A stretch of 64,000 bases of DNA from Candidatus Chlorohelix allophototropha (GCF_030389965.1 NZ_CP128400.1:1860001-1924000); one strand, 5' to 3'; counted from the stretch's first letter, positions 19,336 through 27,659 are shown. Notes: generated by a model not told the origin, from the sequence alone. Made by a program: numbers and translations.

Positions 19336-19920
19336 TTGAATAATAATGTATTACTGGTTGCAGTAGGCTCAAGCAACCCTATCAAAATACGAGCGGTAGA
19401 AGAAGTGCTAGAACGCGCTGTCGAGGGCAAGCTCTTGCCGGGAATTGATAATTATATGGTGCGGAGCGTAGTAGTCGAAAGCGGCGTATCCGCGCAACCT
19501 GTCGGCGATGAAGAAACGATGCAAGGCGCAATGACTCGCGCTGCCTCAGCCCTAGAGTCGTGGCAAGAGGCGCATTGGGGTATCGGGCTTGAGGGTGGCA
19601 TAGTCCATCACAAGGTTGCCGGACTCGATAATGTGCTAACCAACGCATGGTGCGCGATACGTACCCGCGAAGGGGGCTTATCCTACGGGGGTGGGCTATT
19701 GTTGCCGCTACCGCCCGCGATTGTAAAAGACCTCGAAACAGGCTTGGAATTGGGCGATGCCACCGATCGCCTTTTTAGCGTCAAAGATAGCAAACGCGCC
19801 GGGGGAGTGGTGGGCTACCTCAGCAAAGGACTGGAAACACGCCAGCAGGCTTATGAAAGTATCTTTACATATGCGCTGGTCAAGTTTTTAAATCCAGAAC
19901 TATACGAATTACAGGGGTGA
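19336..19920 (+). CDS. DUF84/YjjX-type non-canonical purine NTP phosphatase
   Basis: A 194-residue protein beginning VAVGSSNPIKIRAVEEVL, with VESGVSAQPVGDEETMQGA and WGIGLEGGIV, the pattern of the inosine/xanthosine triphosphatase (YjjX) family. By family it hydrolyses ITP/XTP to keep deaminated purines out of nucleic acids. The start codon is TTG at 19336, placed just before the conserved beta-strand. It is 14 bp after cdd and 3 bp before the yggT gene. Confidence 0.85.
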   Translation: MNNNVLLVAVGSSNPIKIRAVEEVLERAVEGKLLPGIDNYMVRSVVVESGVSAQPVGDEETMQGAMTRAASALESWQEAHWGIGLEGGIVHHKVAGLDNVLTNAWCAIRTREGGLSYGGGLLLPLPPAIVKDLETGLELGDATDRLFSVKDSKRAGGVVGYLSKGLETRQQAYESIFTYALVKFLNPELYELQG

Positions 19921-19923
19921 ATT

Positions 19924-20196
19924 ATGTCTGTCGTTTTTGGAATTGCGCTGGTGTTCCTATATTTTATTTGGGTTATGATGTTCGTGGCAATGATAATGTC
20001 TTGGATTGACCCAAGCCGGCGTTTTACTATTACTCGCTTAGCCTACGATGTGGTTGACCCACTGGTAGCGCCCATTCGCAGAATAATACCGCCTATCGGA
20101 ATGCTGGATATTTCTTTTATAGTCGCCTTTATCCTGCTACGCATCGTCATCAACTTTGTGGCTTCTGCCGGAAGCATCGGCAATTTGCCCTTCTAA
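19924..20196 (+). CDS. YggT family membrane protein
   Basis: A 90-residue protein with two membrane segments (about residues 5-27 and 59-80) separated by the conserved SWIDPSRR and DPLVAPIRRIIPPIGMLDIS, typical of YggT. Homologues are linked to cell division and osmotic tolerance, but the biochemical role is unknown. It is the last gene of the plus-strand run and is followed by a REP-like hairpin. Confidence 0.88.
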   Translation: MSVVFGIALVFLYFIWVMMFVAMIMSWIDPSRRFTITRLAYDVVDPLVAPIRRIIPPIGMLDISFIVAFILLRIVINFVASAGSIGNLPF

Positions 20197-20206
20197 AAAA
20201 ACTAAA

Positions 20207-20226
20207 GGGCGCATTCCGATGCGCCC
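20207..20226. repeat. REP-like palindrome, GCAT type
   Basis: An inverted repeat GGGCGCAT/ATGCGCCC with loop TCCG between the convergent yggT and SPFH genes. It is followed by TTAC, a degenerate form of the CTAC tetranucleotide. It may also serve as a terminator hairpin. Confidence 0.75.
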
Positions 20227-20267
20227 TTACCAAATCCTACCAAAGCCTGAACTTTCCTTCAATGATT

Positions 20268-21284
20268 TTAACCGGGTGGGGTGTTCTGGGAACGAGAAAC
20301 CGCGTAACCCCCTGAATTATAGCCTTCCATTTCGCCCACATTTACACCGGGCGGTGGTGGCGCAACTCTGCCGGATTGCCGAATAGCCTCGATATAACGC
20401 CATGTCAGATAATCGCTAACATTGACTAGACCGAGCGTTTCGCGGATAAGCCGCTCGTTTTGCGCTTCAATCTCGCGAATACGGCTATCGCTGGCAGCCT
20501 TGATTAAGCGAATCTGAGCTTCGGCGCGGGCTTGCCGTTCTGCATCCCACAATTGCAGGGCTTTTTCGTCCGGGCGCACATTTGAAATTGTTAGGCTGGT
20601 AAGTTCCACGCCATAGCCCCTGTAACGCGGATCATCCGGGCGAATACCACGCTTTTTCCGCTCTTCTTCGCTCAAACCGCGAGTCTTTTCATTGACCAAA
20701 GAGGTAAGCGCCTGTGAAATGCGGGGCAGCGGGGCAGGTACGGAAGGGTCGCGGGCGCGCTCTTGCTCAGAACGATAAATCTCTTCGCGATAATTAATAG
20801 TGTTAAAATAGTCCTGTAGAGTCGTCACCGCATCGCGTTTGGAACGCTCTTTCCAGTTATCCACCGAAACTGCCGCTTTGTAAACGTCTTCCTCTGCAAT
20901 CAGAATCTTGTTCCACAGAATAACACGGCGAGGACGGCGAATCTCGGCTTCATCGCGCTTAATCATACGGGGGCGGTAGTGCGCCAACCTAAAGGTGATA
21001 CTAATATCAAGATCAATCAGGGTCATATCCCCGGTAAGCACATTATCAATCTGGATAGTCTCTTCAAACTCTTTAAGCTCTACCATTTTGCTGATGCGAT
21101 CGAGCAAAGGAAAGAGAAAATGGCGACCCGGCGCAAGCACTCGATTAAACTCGCCATTGCGTTCCACAATCGCCACGCTGCCATCCGGTACAATTCTTAT
21201 ACCGCGAGAAAAAATAGTGTAGGCTATGCCGACAATTAGCGCAATAAACAAAATAAAAAATAGAACCGGTAAAACTGCATCCAT
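20268..21284 (-). CDS. SPFH/Band 7 domain membrane protein
   Basis: A 338-residue protein with one N-terminal membrane helix (residues 5-25) followed by an SPFH/prohibitin-homology domain (RGIRIVPDGSVAIVERNGEF... LAPGRHFLFP... VLTGDMTLIDLDISITFRL). A charged helical region rich in Arg/Glu (about 190-300) and a Pro/Gly-rich tail follow. SPFH proteins form large membrane-anchored ring assemblies. It has no adjacent NfeD gene, so it is not an obvious SPFH-NfeD pair. It is convergent with yggT and divergent from the small peptide genes. Confidence 0.87.
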   Translation of the reverse strand: MDAVLPVLFFILFIALIVGIAYTIFSRGIRIVPDGSVAIVERNGEFNRVLAPGRHFLFPLLDRISKMVELKEFEETIQIDNVLTGDMTLIDLDISITFRLAHYRPRMIKRDEAEIRRPRRVILWNKILIAEEDVYKAAVSVDNWKERSKRDAVTTLQDYFNTINYREEIYRSEQERARDPSVPAPLPRISQALTSLVNEKTRGLSEEERKKRGIRPDDPRYRGYGVELTSLTISNVRPDEKALQLWDAERQARAEAQIRLIKAASDSRIREIEAQNERLIRETLGLVNVSDYLTWRYIEAIRQSGRVAPPPPGVNVGEMEGYNSGGYAVSRSQNTPPG

Positions 21285-21526
21285 AAATAGGGACTTCCTT
21301 CAAGCTAAAACATCGAGTCGGGTTGGCATAATTATTAGTTACGTAAAGTTAGATAATTCATTATAACAAATCAATGCAATAGCGCAAAAGTATTTTGCAA
21401 CTGCCCTATCCTTTTAAACTAATTCTCTCACCATGCAGAAATGTGAGGTATCGCATATATCGCGGGGATAGCCCATGTTATGCTTTATACACCGGACAAT
21501 AAATATTTAGCAGGAGAAGCTAGAAA

Positions 21527-21736
21527 ATGAGCAAAGATAAGAAAAATAAGAAACCCGAAGAAACCAAATCAGAGCAGGAACTCACTGAGCAAGATTTGGA
21601 AAGCACCTCCGGTGGCGTTTTAATCGGTTTGAACCAGCCCGGTCTCCAGCAATTCCCAAAACACATAGCAATAGGTAAACCCGCTATGGGTGACGGTTCG
21701 GTATTTCCCACCGATCAGAGAAACGTCAAGCTATAA
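21527..21736 (+). CDS. Short double-glycine leader peptide A
   Basis: A 69-residue peptide with a charged N-terminal leader, then LTEQDLESTSGG (GG at residues 29-30) and a 39-residue tail starting VLIGLNQPG. The leader matches the ELSExDLexVxGG pattern of peptides cleaved after GG by C39-peptidase ABC exporters. The tail lacks Cys. An AGGAG precedes the ATG. It is a paralogue of the next small gene (shared GGV-x-IGL-x-QPG), and each gene has its own terminator. No exporter or modifying enzyme is in the window, so the function (bacteriocin, signal, other) is open. Confidence 0.75.
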   Translation: MSKDKKNKKPEETKSEQELTEQDLESTSGGVLIGLNQPGLQQFPKHIAIGKPAMGDGSVFPTDQRNVKL

Positions 21737-21745
21737 TAAACCTTG

Positions 21746-21778
21746 AAGGGCGCATTGGTAGCGTCCTTTTTTATTTTT
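21746..21778 (+). terminator. Terminator after peptide A
   Basis: AAGGGCGC (21746-21753) pairs with GCGTCCTT (21761-21768, one G-T pair), followed by a T-rich run. Confidence 0.75.
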
Positions 21779-21800
21779 AAACGCCCCTACCCGAATCAGG

Positions 21801-21806
21801 TATAAT
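21801..21806 (+). promoter_or_regulatory. Possible -10 element of peptide B
   Basis: A perfect TATAAT lies 42 bp ahead of the chosen start of peptide B and downstream of the terminator of peptide A. The -35 region is poor (TTAAAC at 18 bp), so this is a partial promoter call. Confidence 0.45.
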
Positions 21807-21848
21807 AGAAGGAGAGAGCAATCCCGCTAGTTGAAGGAGTATATTCGA

Positions 21849-22052
21849 ATGAGCGAAAACAACGTGCGTAATAACCTGAATCGGAAGCCGGACATTGAGC
21901 ATGAGTTGAGCGAGGAAGATTTGGAAAAAGTGACGGGTGGGGTTTATATCGGTTTGTTACAGCCCGGCATCTTCAAGAAATTTTCCGGCGCTCAGAATAA
22001 CCCAGTGCAAGGGGCGATTCCAGATGTGAACGGGTATTCGCCAAAACAATAG
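21849..22052 (+). CDS. Short double-glycine leader peptide B
   Basis: A 67-residue paralogue of peptide A: leader LSEEDLEKVTGG (GG at 30-31), then a 36-residue Cys-free tail starting VYIGLLQPG and rich in Gly, Pro, Asn and Gln. The start is set at the ATG at 21849 because GAAGGAG (21833-21839) lies 9 nt ahead; an earlier in-frame TTG overlaps that ribosome site. The two tails share only IGL-x-QPG near the cleavage site and then diverge, as expected of diversifying secreted peptides. The product is unknown. Confidence 0.75.
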   Translation: MSENNVRNNLNRKPDIEHELSEEDLEKVTGGVYIGLLQPGIFKKFSGAQNNPVQGAIPDVNGYSPKQ

Positions 22053-22057
22053 GCTTT

Positions 22058-22086
22058 AAGGGGCGACCAATGCGCCCCCCTTTTTG
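22058..22086 (+). terminator. Terminator after peptide B
   Basis: GGGGCG (22060-22065) pairs with CGCCCC (22073-22078), followed by CC and five T. It is oriented for the plus strand. Confidence 0.7.
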
Positions 22087-22090
22087 AAAA

Positions 22091-23437
22091 TTACTCAACG
22101 CTGTTCAAAGCAATAATCTCTTTGTAAAGCAGCCCGCTATCCTTGATAATGCGGTGTTGAGTGTCAAAATCCACGTAAACCAGCCCGAACCGCTTGGTAT
22201 AACCCCAAGCCCATTCAAAGTTATCCATCAAGCTCCAGTAAAAATAACCGTTAACCGGAACGCCCTGCTCAATCGCTTTGCCCACTTCCGACAAATAACC
22301 GCGCAAGTATTCCACCCGATCGACATCATGCACCTGACCATCTTCAAGTTTGTCCGGTAGAGCAGCGCCGTTCTCGGTAATATAGATTTTTGGAGGACTA
22401 TACTCATTGTTAACTTCGAGCAATAATTCGCGGATACCCTGCGGATACACCTCCCAATCCATTTCGGTATATTTAGCGTTAGGATTCTTGACGAATTGCA
22501 GATTCACGGGCGGGAAATCAGTCCCATCTTTCACCAGATTCCGGATATAATAATTTACGCCCAGAAAATCCAACGGGGCAGCAATAGCAGCGGCATCCTC
22601 CGGCTCGCGTTTGAGCTGCATCATGTCTAGAATTGGCTCCATTTCTTCCGGGTACGAACCCTTGAAAAGCGGATGCAAGAACCAACGATTCATAAATAGA
22701 GCATGGCGTTTGGTAGCCTCACGCGATTCGTTGCTATCATCGGCGGGCGTTCCCAGCGAGAGGCTCAGAGTGATGCCCACTTCTGCCTCCGGTTCGATTC
22801 TCTCCCGCAAAACCGGAACCGTTAAACCATGCGCCAGCAACAAATGGTGTCCAACTTGAATCGCCTCTCCCAAATTCTTATGACCGGGCGCATGCTCGCC
22901 TACGCCATAACCTAGCACCGCCGAAACCCACGGTTCGTTGAAAGTAATCCAGTGCTTAACCCTGTCACCCAAACGGTCGGCTACAATTCCGGCATACTCC
23001 ACATAAGCCTGCACCGTATCGCGGTTCACCCAACCGCCCTTATCCTGCAAAGCCTGTGGCAAATCCCAGTGATAGAGAGTAACATAGGGGTCAATAGCAT
23101 GGTCTAGCAACCAGTCCACCAGTCTATCGTAGAAATCTAGCCCGTCCTGATTAACTTTGCCGCTTCCATCCGGCAAAATGCGGGGCCAGGATACCGAAAA
23201 ACGGTAGGCGTGCAAACCTAAGTTCTTCATGAGGCTTATATCCTCACGCCACTTGTTGTAGTGGTCGCAGGCAACATCTCCGGTTGAGCCATCTTTAATC
23301 TTGCCGGGAGTATGCGCGAAGGTATCCCAAATGCTCAACCCCTTGCCATCCTCATCCCAAGCACCCTCAATCTGATAACTGGCAGTGGCAGCGCCCCACA
23401 CGAAGCCAGTAGGAAATTTAACCTGTTTTGTAGCCAT
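22091..23437 (-). CDS. Family 1 beta-glucosidase
   Basis: A 448-residue GH1 enzyme: N-terminal FPTGFVWGAATASYQIEGAWDEDGKG, the acid/base Glu in TFNEPW, the nucleophile Glu in YITENGA, and the C-terminal WSLMDNFEWAWGYTKRFGLVYVD. It hydrolyses beta-glucosides (cellobiose or aryl glycosides) in the cytoplasm; no signal peptide is seen. The start is set at 23437: GAGGAAGG precedes that ATG by 9 nt, whereas the ATG three codons earlier abuts the ribosome site. It is convergent with the small peptide genes. Confidence 0.95.
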   Translation of the reverse strand: MATKQVKFPTGFVWGAATASYQIEGAWDEDGKGLSIWDTFAHTPGKIKDGSTGDVACDHYNKWREDISLMKNLGLHAYRFSVSWPRILPDGSGKVNQDGLDFYDRLVDWLLDHAIDPYVTLYHWDLPQALQDKGGWVNRDTVQAYVEYAGIVADRLGDRVKHWITFNEPWVSAVLGYGVGEHAPGHKNLGEAIQVGHHLLLAHGLTVPVLRERIEPEAEVGITLSLSLGTPADDSNESREATKRHALFMNRWFLHPLFKGSYPEEMEPILDMMQLKREPEDAAAIAAPLDFLGVNYYIRNLVKDGTDFPPVNLQFVKNPNAKYTEMDWEVYPQGIRELLLEVNNEYSPPKIYITENGAALPDKLEDGQVHDVDRVEYLRGYLSEVGKAIEQGVPVNGYFYWSLMDNFEWAWGYTKRFGLVYVDFDTQHRIIKDSGLLYKEIIALNSVE

Positions 23438-23624
23438 AAATGACATCCTTCCTCAAAGTTAACAGCTAGGTGAATTTAAGTATATCACTTTAAAAACGAT
23501 AGTAGCAACCAGAATAGAAATTATTTGCCATGCTGAAAGGTAATAGCTATACTAACTTTGCACTTGCGGAAGATGTTTAATTACAGGTAAACCCTGTCGT
23601 TGCAAAGTCGAGGATTAGCAGCTT

Positions 23625-23963
23625 ATGGCGAAAGAAATTATTCTATCAGTCAACAGTGATCCTAAAAGCCCCAAATATCTCATGTGGGCGTTGGACGAAG
23701 TTGAGTGTGAGGCTATACGTCTTGCAATCGGTTCAGACGATGATTATTTCCCCTTGCTTACCACCCTTTCAGACTATAACGAAGATTTTGAGTGTTTGGA
23801 AGAACGGTTGCTTGGCTTGAGCCAAGAAACAATTGACCTTACAATAAAGCTGGAAGAACACCATCGCGACCAACCCACTATCGTCAAATTGTTAACTATG
23901 GTGGGGGGATTGGGTGCGCTGGCACACGATTTCCGCATGAATGTGTATGGATACGCGAATTAG
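23625..23963 (+). CDS. Unrecognised small acidic protein
   Basis: A 112-residue protein, acidic and apparently soluble, with a beta-like start (KEIILSVNSD), a central Asp/Glu-rich part (SDDDYFPLL, DYNEDFECLEERLLGLS) and a C-terminal hydrophobic stretch TIVKLLTMVGGLGALAHDFRM. A GAGGA lies about 10 nt before the ATG. I do not recognise the family. It sits between a divergent beta-glucosidase and an IS4 element, with no operon partner. Confidence 0.55.
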   Translation: MAKEIILSVNSDPKSPKYLMWALDEVECEAIRLAIGSDDDYFPLLTTLSDYNEDFECLEERLLGLSQETIDLTIKLEEHHRDQPTIVKLLTMVGGLGALAHDFRMNVYGYAN

Positions 23964-24026
23964 TAACCACGCAGCAGGGGAAAAGTAACCCTGTGTAGCT
24001 GATGGGATTTTTGAGCAGGGTGGCAA

Positions 24027-24037
24027 GGGGTGTCCCC
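24027..24037. repeat. Target-site duplication, left of IS
   Basis: GGGGTGTCCCC, repeated at 25453-25463 just beyond the right end of the IS. With flanking bases the original site is the palindrome AAGGGGTGTCCCCTT, of which a separate uninterrupted copy lies at 25544-25558. Confidence 0.8.
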
Positions 24038-25452
24038 ATAGGTTACAAGTTAAGGGTTCTAAAGGATTGTCAAGCAAAAAAGAAGCAAAATAGCTTATAA
24101 TTTGAGGTATGAGTACCCAAAATAATAATAAAAAGAATACCAAAACGAGCCATTCACGTCAGACCAGAGCAATAATGTTGGAGCGCTCAAAACGACCCGT
24201 CCCCGCCCCAACCGAGCAGGAAATAGAGCAACTGCTCAATCAGTTGATCGAACCAGCAATTCTAAATCTGACGCAGCATTATCAAAGCTTAGGTTTACGT
24301 TGCCGTACCCTCACCCTACCAGTAATGGTTTGTTTCCTGATTAGTCTAATCTGGCGACAATTGGGTTCGGTCAGTGCCGCGGTTAGAGAACTTAATCAGT
24401 ACGGACAACTGTGGCAACCAGCCCTTAAAGTAAGCCAGCAAGCCGTGAGTGAACGTTTGCGAGAGTTGCCCGCTAGTCTATTTGAAAGTATTTTAAGGGA
24501 GGTCTTGCCAGAAGTACAAAAACGTAGCCAAGCTCGCCAACGTCCCCTCCCGAAAGAGTTGCAAAAGGGACTGGCTGAGTTCAAACAGATAGTGGCAGTG
24601 GACGCTTCCAGTTTGGATGCCTTGATAAAGAAAGTGGGTTTGTTACGGGAAACTGAGCAGACGGTATTAGGTGGGCGAATGTTAGCAATGTTAGACTTGC
24701 GTAGTCAATTACCTACCCAAGTATGGTATGAGGAGGATAGTTACTGCCACGAACAGAACTGGTGGGAACAAATTTGTGAAAGCCTGCCCAGTGGAGCTTT
24801 ACTGCTGTTCGATTTAGGCTTCGTGAATTATGGGCGATACGCTCAGTTAAGCTCAGAAGGCAAATACTTTATCAGTCGGGTCAAGAGCAGAATGGTGCAT
24901 CAAGTTCTCCAGAAGTTAAGCTGGAGAGAGGGGCAGCGTGAATGGCTAATACAAGTGAAAGATGCGGCTAGGCAACCGTTAATATTAAGGCAAGTGGAAA
25001 TAGAATATGCGGGTAAATGGTACAGTTATGTCACCAATGTGCTGGAGCTAGAGCGGTTAAGTGGCACTCAAATCGCCGAACTATATCGGCAACGCTGGCG
25101 GATAGAGGATGCCTTCAAAACGGTAAAACGGTTGCTGGGCTTAGCTTATTTTTATGGCAGTAGCCAAAACGCCATATTATTACAGTTATGGACAACCTGG
25201 TTAATGTACAGTGTCTTGATTGATTTGAGTGATGGGGTGGCGGAGGAATTGGAACTGCCTTTGAGCCGAATTTCGGTAGAAATGGTATATCTGGGGCTGG
25301 GTCATATAAGCCGTGTGAGGGCTAGAGGGCTAGAAGTTAGTGTGGTTCAGTATTTGGCCACTAATGCCAAACTTTTAGGGATTGTCAAACGTCCAAGACC
25401 CAGACCTAAACCTGATTTGACTTTCCCTTTAATTTCTTAACTTGTAACTGAT
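24038..25452 (+). mobile_element. IS4-family insertion sequence, about 1415 bp, complete
   Basis: The ends are imperfect 17-bp inverted repeats (15 of 17 matches) containing GTTACAAGTTAAG, and an 11-bp duplication GGGGTGTCCCC flanks them directly. A single intact transposase gene fills the interior. Intact ends, frame and duplication point to a recent insertion and a potentially active element. Confidence 0.85.
24109..25440 (+). CDS. IS4-family transposase
   Basis: A 443-residue DDE transposase. The first Asp is in VAVDASSL, the second in LLFDLGF, and the third acidic residue lies in YRQRWRIEDAFKTVKR, which matches the IS4 signature Y-x2-R-x3-E-x6-K exactly. The N-terminal part is helical and presumably DNA-binding. 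A TATAAT at 24096-24101 lies within the left end, just before the ATG. The frame is intact. Confidence 0.93.
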   Translation: MSTQNNNKKNTKTSHSRQTRAIMLERSKRPVPAPTEQEIEQLLNQLIEPAILNLTQHYQSLGLRCRTLTLPVMVCFLISLIWRQLGSVSAAVRELNQYGQLWQPALKVSQQAVSERLRELPASLFESILREVLPEVQKRSQARQRPLPKELQKGLAEFKQIVAVDASSLDALIKKVGLLRETEQTVLGGRMLAMLDLRSQLPTQVWYEEDSYCHEQNWWEQICESLPSGALLLFDLGFVNYGRYAQLSSEGKYFISRVKSRMVHQVLQKLSWREGQREWLIQVKDAARQPLILRQVEIEYAGKWYSYVTNVLELERLSGTQIAELYRQRWRIEDAFKTVKRLLGLAYFYGSSQNAILLQLWTTWLMYSVLIDLSDGVAEELELPLSRISVEMVYLGLGHISRVRARGLEVSVVQYLATNAKLLGIVKRPRPRPKPDLTFPLIS

Positions 25453-25463
25453 GGGGTGTCCCC
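25453..25463. repeat. Target-site duplication, right of IS
   Basis: The second copy of GGGGTGTCCCC flanking the IS4-family element (first copy at 24027-24037). Confidence 0.8.
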
Positions 25464-25483
25464 TTGAACTCCTCCCTCTCTTT

Positions 25484-25558
25484 CCCCCTTGAGGGGGTTT
25501 TTGAGCGGGGTTCTCAGGGGTGCAACCCCTGTGCGGGGTGGTAAGGGGTGTCCCCTTT
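25484..25558. repeat. Intergenic palindromes beside the IS
   Basis: Three short hairpins occur in a row: CCCCC-TTGA-GGGGG followed by five T (25484-25502, terminator-like), AGGGGTGCAACCCCT (25516-25530), and AAGGGGTGTCCCCTT (25544-25558). The phrase TTTTTGAGC followed by a G-rich run recurs on both sides of the IS, so this is repetitive filler into which the element jumped. Confidence 0.6.
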
Positions 25559-25641
25559 ATACTTTCCCCCCTTTCCCCCTTGAGGTGGCAGGGGGTGAAT
25601 AGCTACGCGAATCAAAAGCCTATAACCGGGAGAGACCAAAG

Positions 25642-26799
25642 ATGGCAGACAGTATGTTCAATGCAGAACATCAAGAAATGCGTGCAGTAATCCGGCGCTT
25701 TGTTGAAAAAGAACTGGCACCATACGCCGATGAGTGGGAAGCAGCCGAATCCTTCCCTAGCGAAATTTTCCGACGCATGGGTCAACTTGGCTTTCTAGGA
25801 CTGTGGTATCCCGAAGAATACGGCGGAAGCGGCGGCGATTACCTTTACAGCGTAGTGCTGGCGGAGGAAATGAGCCGTTGTCGCAGCGGTGGATTGGGCA
25901 TGGGCTTGGCAGTACATACCGATATGGTATTACCCACCGTCCTAAAATTCGGTACGGAAGAACAAAAGCAGAATTATATCGTGCCCGGTCTTAAGGGCGA
26001 GAAAATCGGTTGCCTCGGTATCACCGAACCCAACAGCGGCAGCGATGTGCAAGCGATTCGCACCGTAGCGCGGCGCGATGGGGACGATTGGGTTATTAAC
26101 GGCTCGAAGATTTATATTACCAACGGGCTACGCGCCGATTTTATCCTACTTGTCGCCAAAACCGAAACCAGTCAGCGCAGTTCTAAAGGCGTAACCCTCT
26201 TTCTGGTGGATAAAACCTTGCCCGGCTTCAGTGTGAGCCGCAAGCTCAAAAAGGTGGGGATGCACGCCAGCGATACCGCCGAACTTGCCTTTCAGGATGT
26301 GCGCGTGCCAAACTCGGCAATTCTGGGCGAGGAGGGCAAAGGCTTCTACCATATAATGTGGGAATTGCAGGTAGAGCGACTCTACGCCGCCGTTGCCGCC
26401 GTTGCCACCGCACAACGCGCCTACGAAATCGCCTTCGACTATGCCAAAGAGCGCATCGCTTTCGGGCGACAGGTAAACCAATTTCAGGTAATCCAGCATA
26501 AGTTCGTGGATATGGCGACCCAAATCGAAGCGGGGCGACAATTGGCGTATTCGGCAGTTCGCAAATATCTAGAGGGTGGCTATCCGGTCAAGGAAATAAC
26601 GATGGCGAAGCTCTTTACCGCGCAAATGTCGAACCGGGTGGTGGATGAAGCCTTGCAAATACACGGGGGCGCAGGCTACATGAACGAATACGAAATCGGG
26701 CGCATCTGGCGCGACCTGCGCTTGAACCGCATCGGGGCTGGCACAGACGAAATCATGAAAGAAGTTATCGCCAAAGAATTGGGCTTCCCCAAGCTGTAA
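25642..26799 (+). CDS. Acyl-CoA dehydrogenase
   Basis: A 385-residue FAD flavoenzyme of the acyl-CoA dehydrogenase family: the LGCLGITEPNSGSDVQ signature (YxITEPxAGSD type), the FAD/helical region RIAFGRQVNQFQVIQHK, and the C-terminal QIHGGAGYMNEYEIGRIWRDLRLNRIGAGTDEI with the usual Glu-containing loop. It oxidises an acyl-CoA to the 2-enoyl-CoA. Chain length (short/medium or branched) cannot be fixed from motifs. It stands alone and has no electron-transfer flavoprotein gene nearby. Confidence 0.93.
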   Translation: MADSMFNAEHQEMRAVIRRFVEKELAPYADEWEAAESFPSEIFRRMGQLGFLGLWYPEEYGGSGGDYLYSVVLAEEMSRCRSGGLGMGLAVHTDMVLPTVLKFGTEEQKQNYIVPGLKGEKIGCLGITEPNSGSDVQAIRTVARRDGDDWVINGSKIYITNGLRADFILLVAKTETSQRSSKGVTLFLVDKTLPGFSVSRKLKKVGMHASDTAELAFQDVRVPNSAILGEEGKGFYHIMWELQVERLYAAVAAVATAQRAYEIAFDYAKERIAFGRQVNQFQVIQHKFVDMATQIEAGRQLAYSAVRKYLEGGYPVKEITMAKLFTAQMSNRVVDEALQIHGGAGYMNEYEIGRIWRDLRLNRIGAGTDEIMKEVIAKELGFPKL

Positions 26800-27114
26800 G
26801 ACAAATTAATAACAGCAGAGGTTTGGGGCTTGCTGGCTTGAGGAGGGGGATAAAACCATACTTCCAACTTTTCGCCCTTCTCCGGCTGTATCTCCCGCGA
26901 ATCATTTTGGATACGCTGCCATTATAGCGTGGCGCGTATTCTCGCATGCTGTTTCCCCATTTTAACAACGAAACTAACTAATACGTGAGCCTTCTTCTCC
27001 ATTCAAAAGGGTTTGCCGACAGTAACCTAAAGCTAGGGGGTTTACGGCACATTTGCTAAATGGCAAAGTTATAGTGGTCTTGCGTTGTGTATTTGAAAGT
27101 AAAAGGAGCAAGAG
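26800..27114. other. Intergenic stretch without a supported gene
   Basis: 315 bp between the acyl-CoA dehydrogenase and an acetyltransferase. Short minus-strand frames here lack ribosome sites and protein-like composition. A clear AAAAGGAG ribosome site for the next gene is at its end. Confidence 0.6.
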
Positions 27115-27615
27115 ATGATAGATAAGGTTAGTAATCTGAGGCTGCGCCCTACGCAGGAAAGCGACCTTGAGTTCGTTTTGGCTGCCGAGCAGGACGAAAA
27201 TAACAGCCCTTATGTCGGTCAGTGGAGTAGGCAACAGCATCTGGATACATTTTCAAATCCCGCATTTTTTCATCTAGTAGCAGAGAATACAGCAGAAAAT
27301 CGACAAATAGGGTACGTTATTTTACAAGATATAAATAGTCCAGACTTGAGCCTTCAACTACGCCGAATCGTCATCACAGAAAAAAGTAAGGGCTACGGTA
27401 CAGAAGTATTAAGGCAGGTTAAGAGACTAGCGTTTAAGCAACTGAGTGTGCATCGGCTTTGGCTGGATGTGATGAGCAATAATACAAGAGCGCGCCGGGT
27501 TTATCAGGCACAGGGCTTTGTGGAGGAAGGCATCCTTCGCGAGTGCCTAAAATTCGGTGATCGTTTTGAATCATTGGTAATCATGTCGATATTGCGACAG
27601 GAGTATAACGCATAG
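27115..27615 (+). CDS. GNAT-family N-acetyltransferase (RimJ/RimL-like)
   Basis: A 166-residue GNAT protein: N-terminal LRLRPTQESDLEFVL, a central beta strand with LRRIVITEKSKGYGTEVLRQV (acetyl-CoA loop Q/RxxGxG/A-like KGYGT) and VMSNNTRARRVYQAQGFVEEG. It transfers an acyl group from acetyl-CoA to an amine substrate; the pattern resembles the RimJ/RimL and spermidine acetyltransferase branch. The substrate is unknown. It is followed 45 bp later by a second GNAT gene. Confidence 0.88.
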   Translation: MIDKVSNLRLRPTQESDLEFVLAAEQDENNSPYVGQWSRQQHLDTFSNPAFFHLVAENTAENRQIGYVILQDINSPDLSLQLRRIVITEKSKGYGTEVLRQVKRLAFKQLSVHRLWLDVMSNNTRARRVYQAQGFVEEGILRECLKFGDRFESLVIMSILRQEYNA

Positions 27616-27659
27616 TCTTGCGCTAATAAAGAATAATATTATGCAGAAAATCCAGACCA

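Noticed and set aside
21527-22052. Assignment of the two small peptides to a named RiPP class
   Set aside because: No modifying enzyme, exporter or immunity gene is near, and the tails have no Cys. Only the leader type can be supported.
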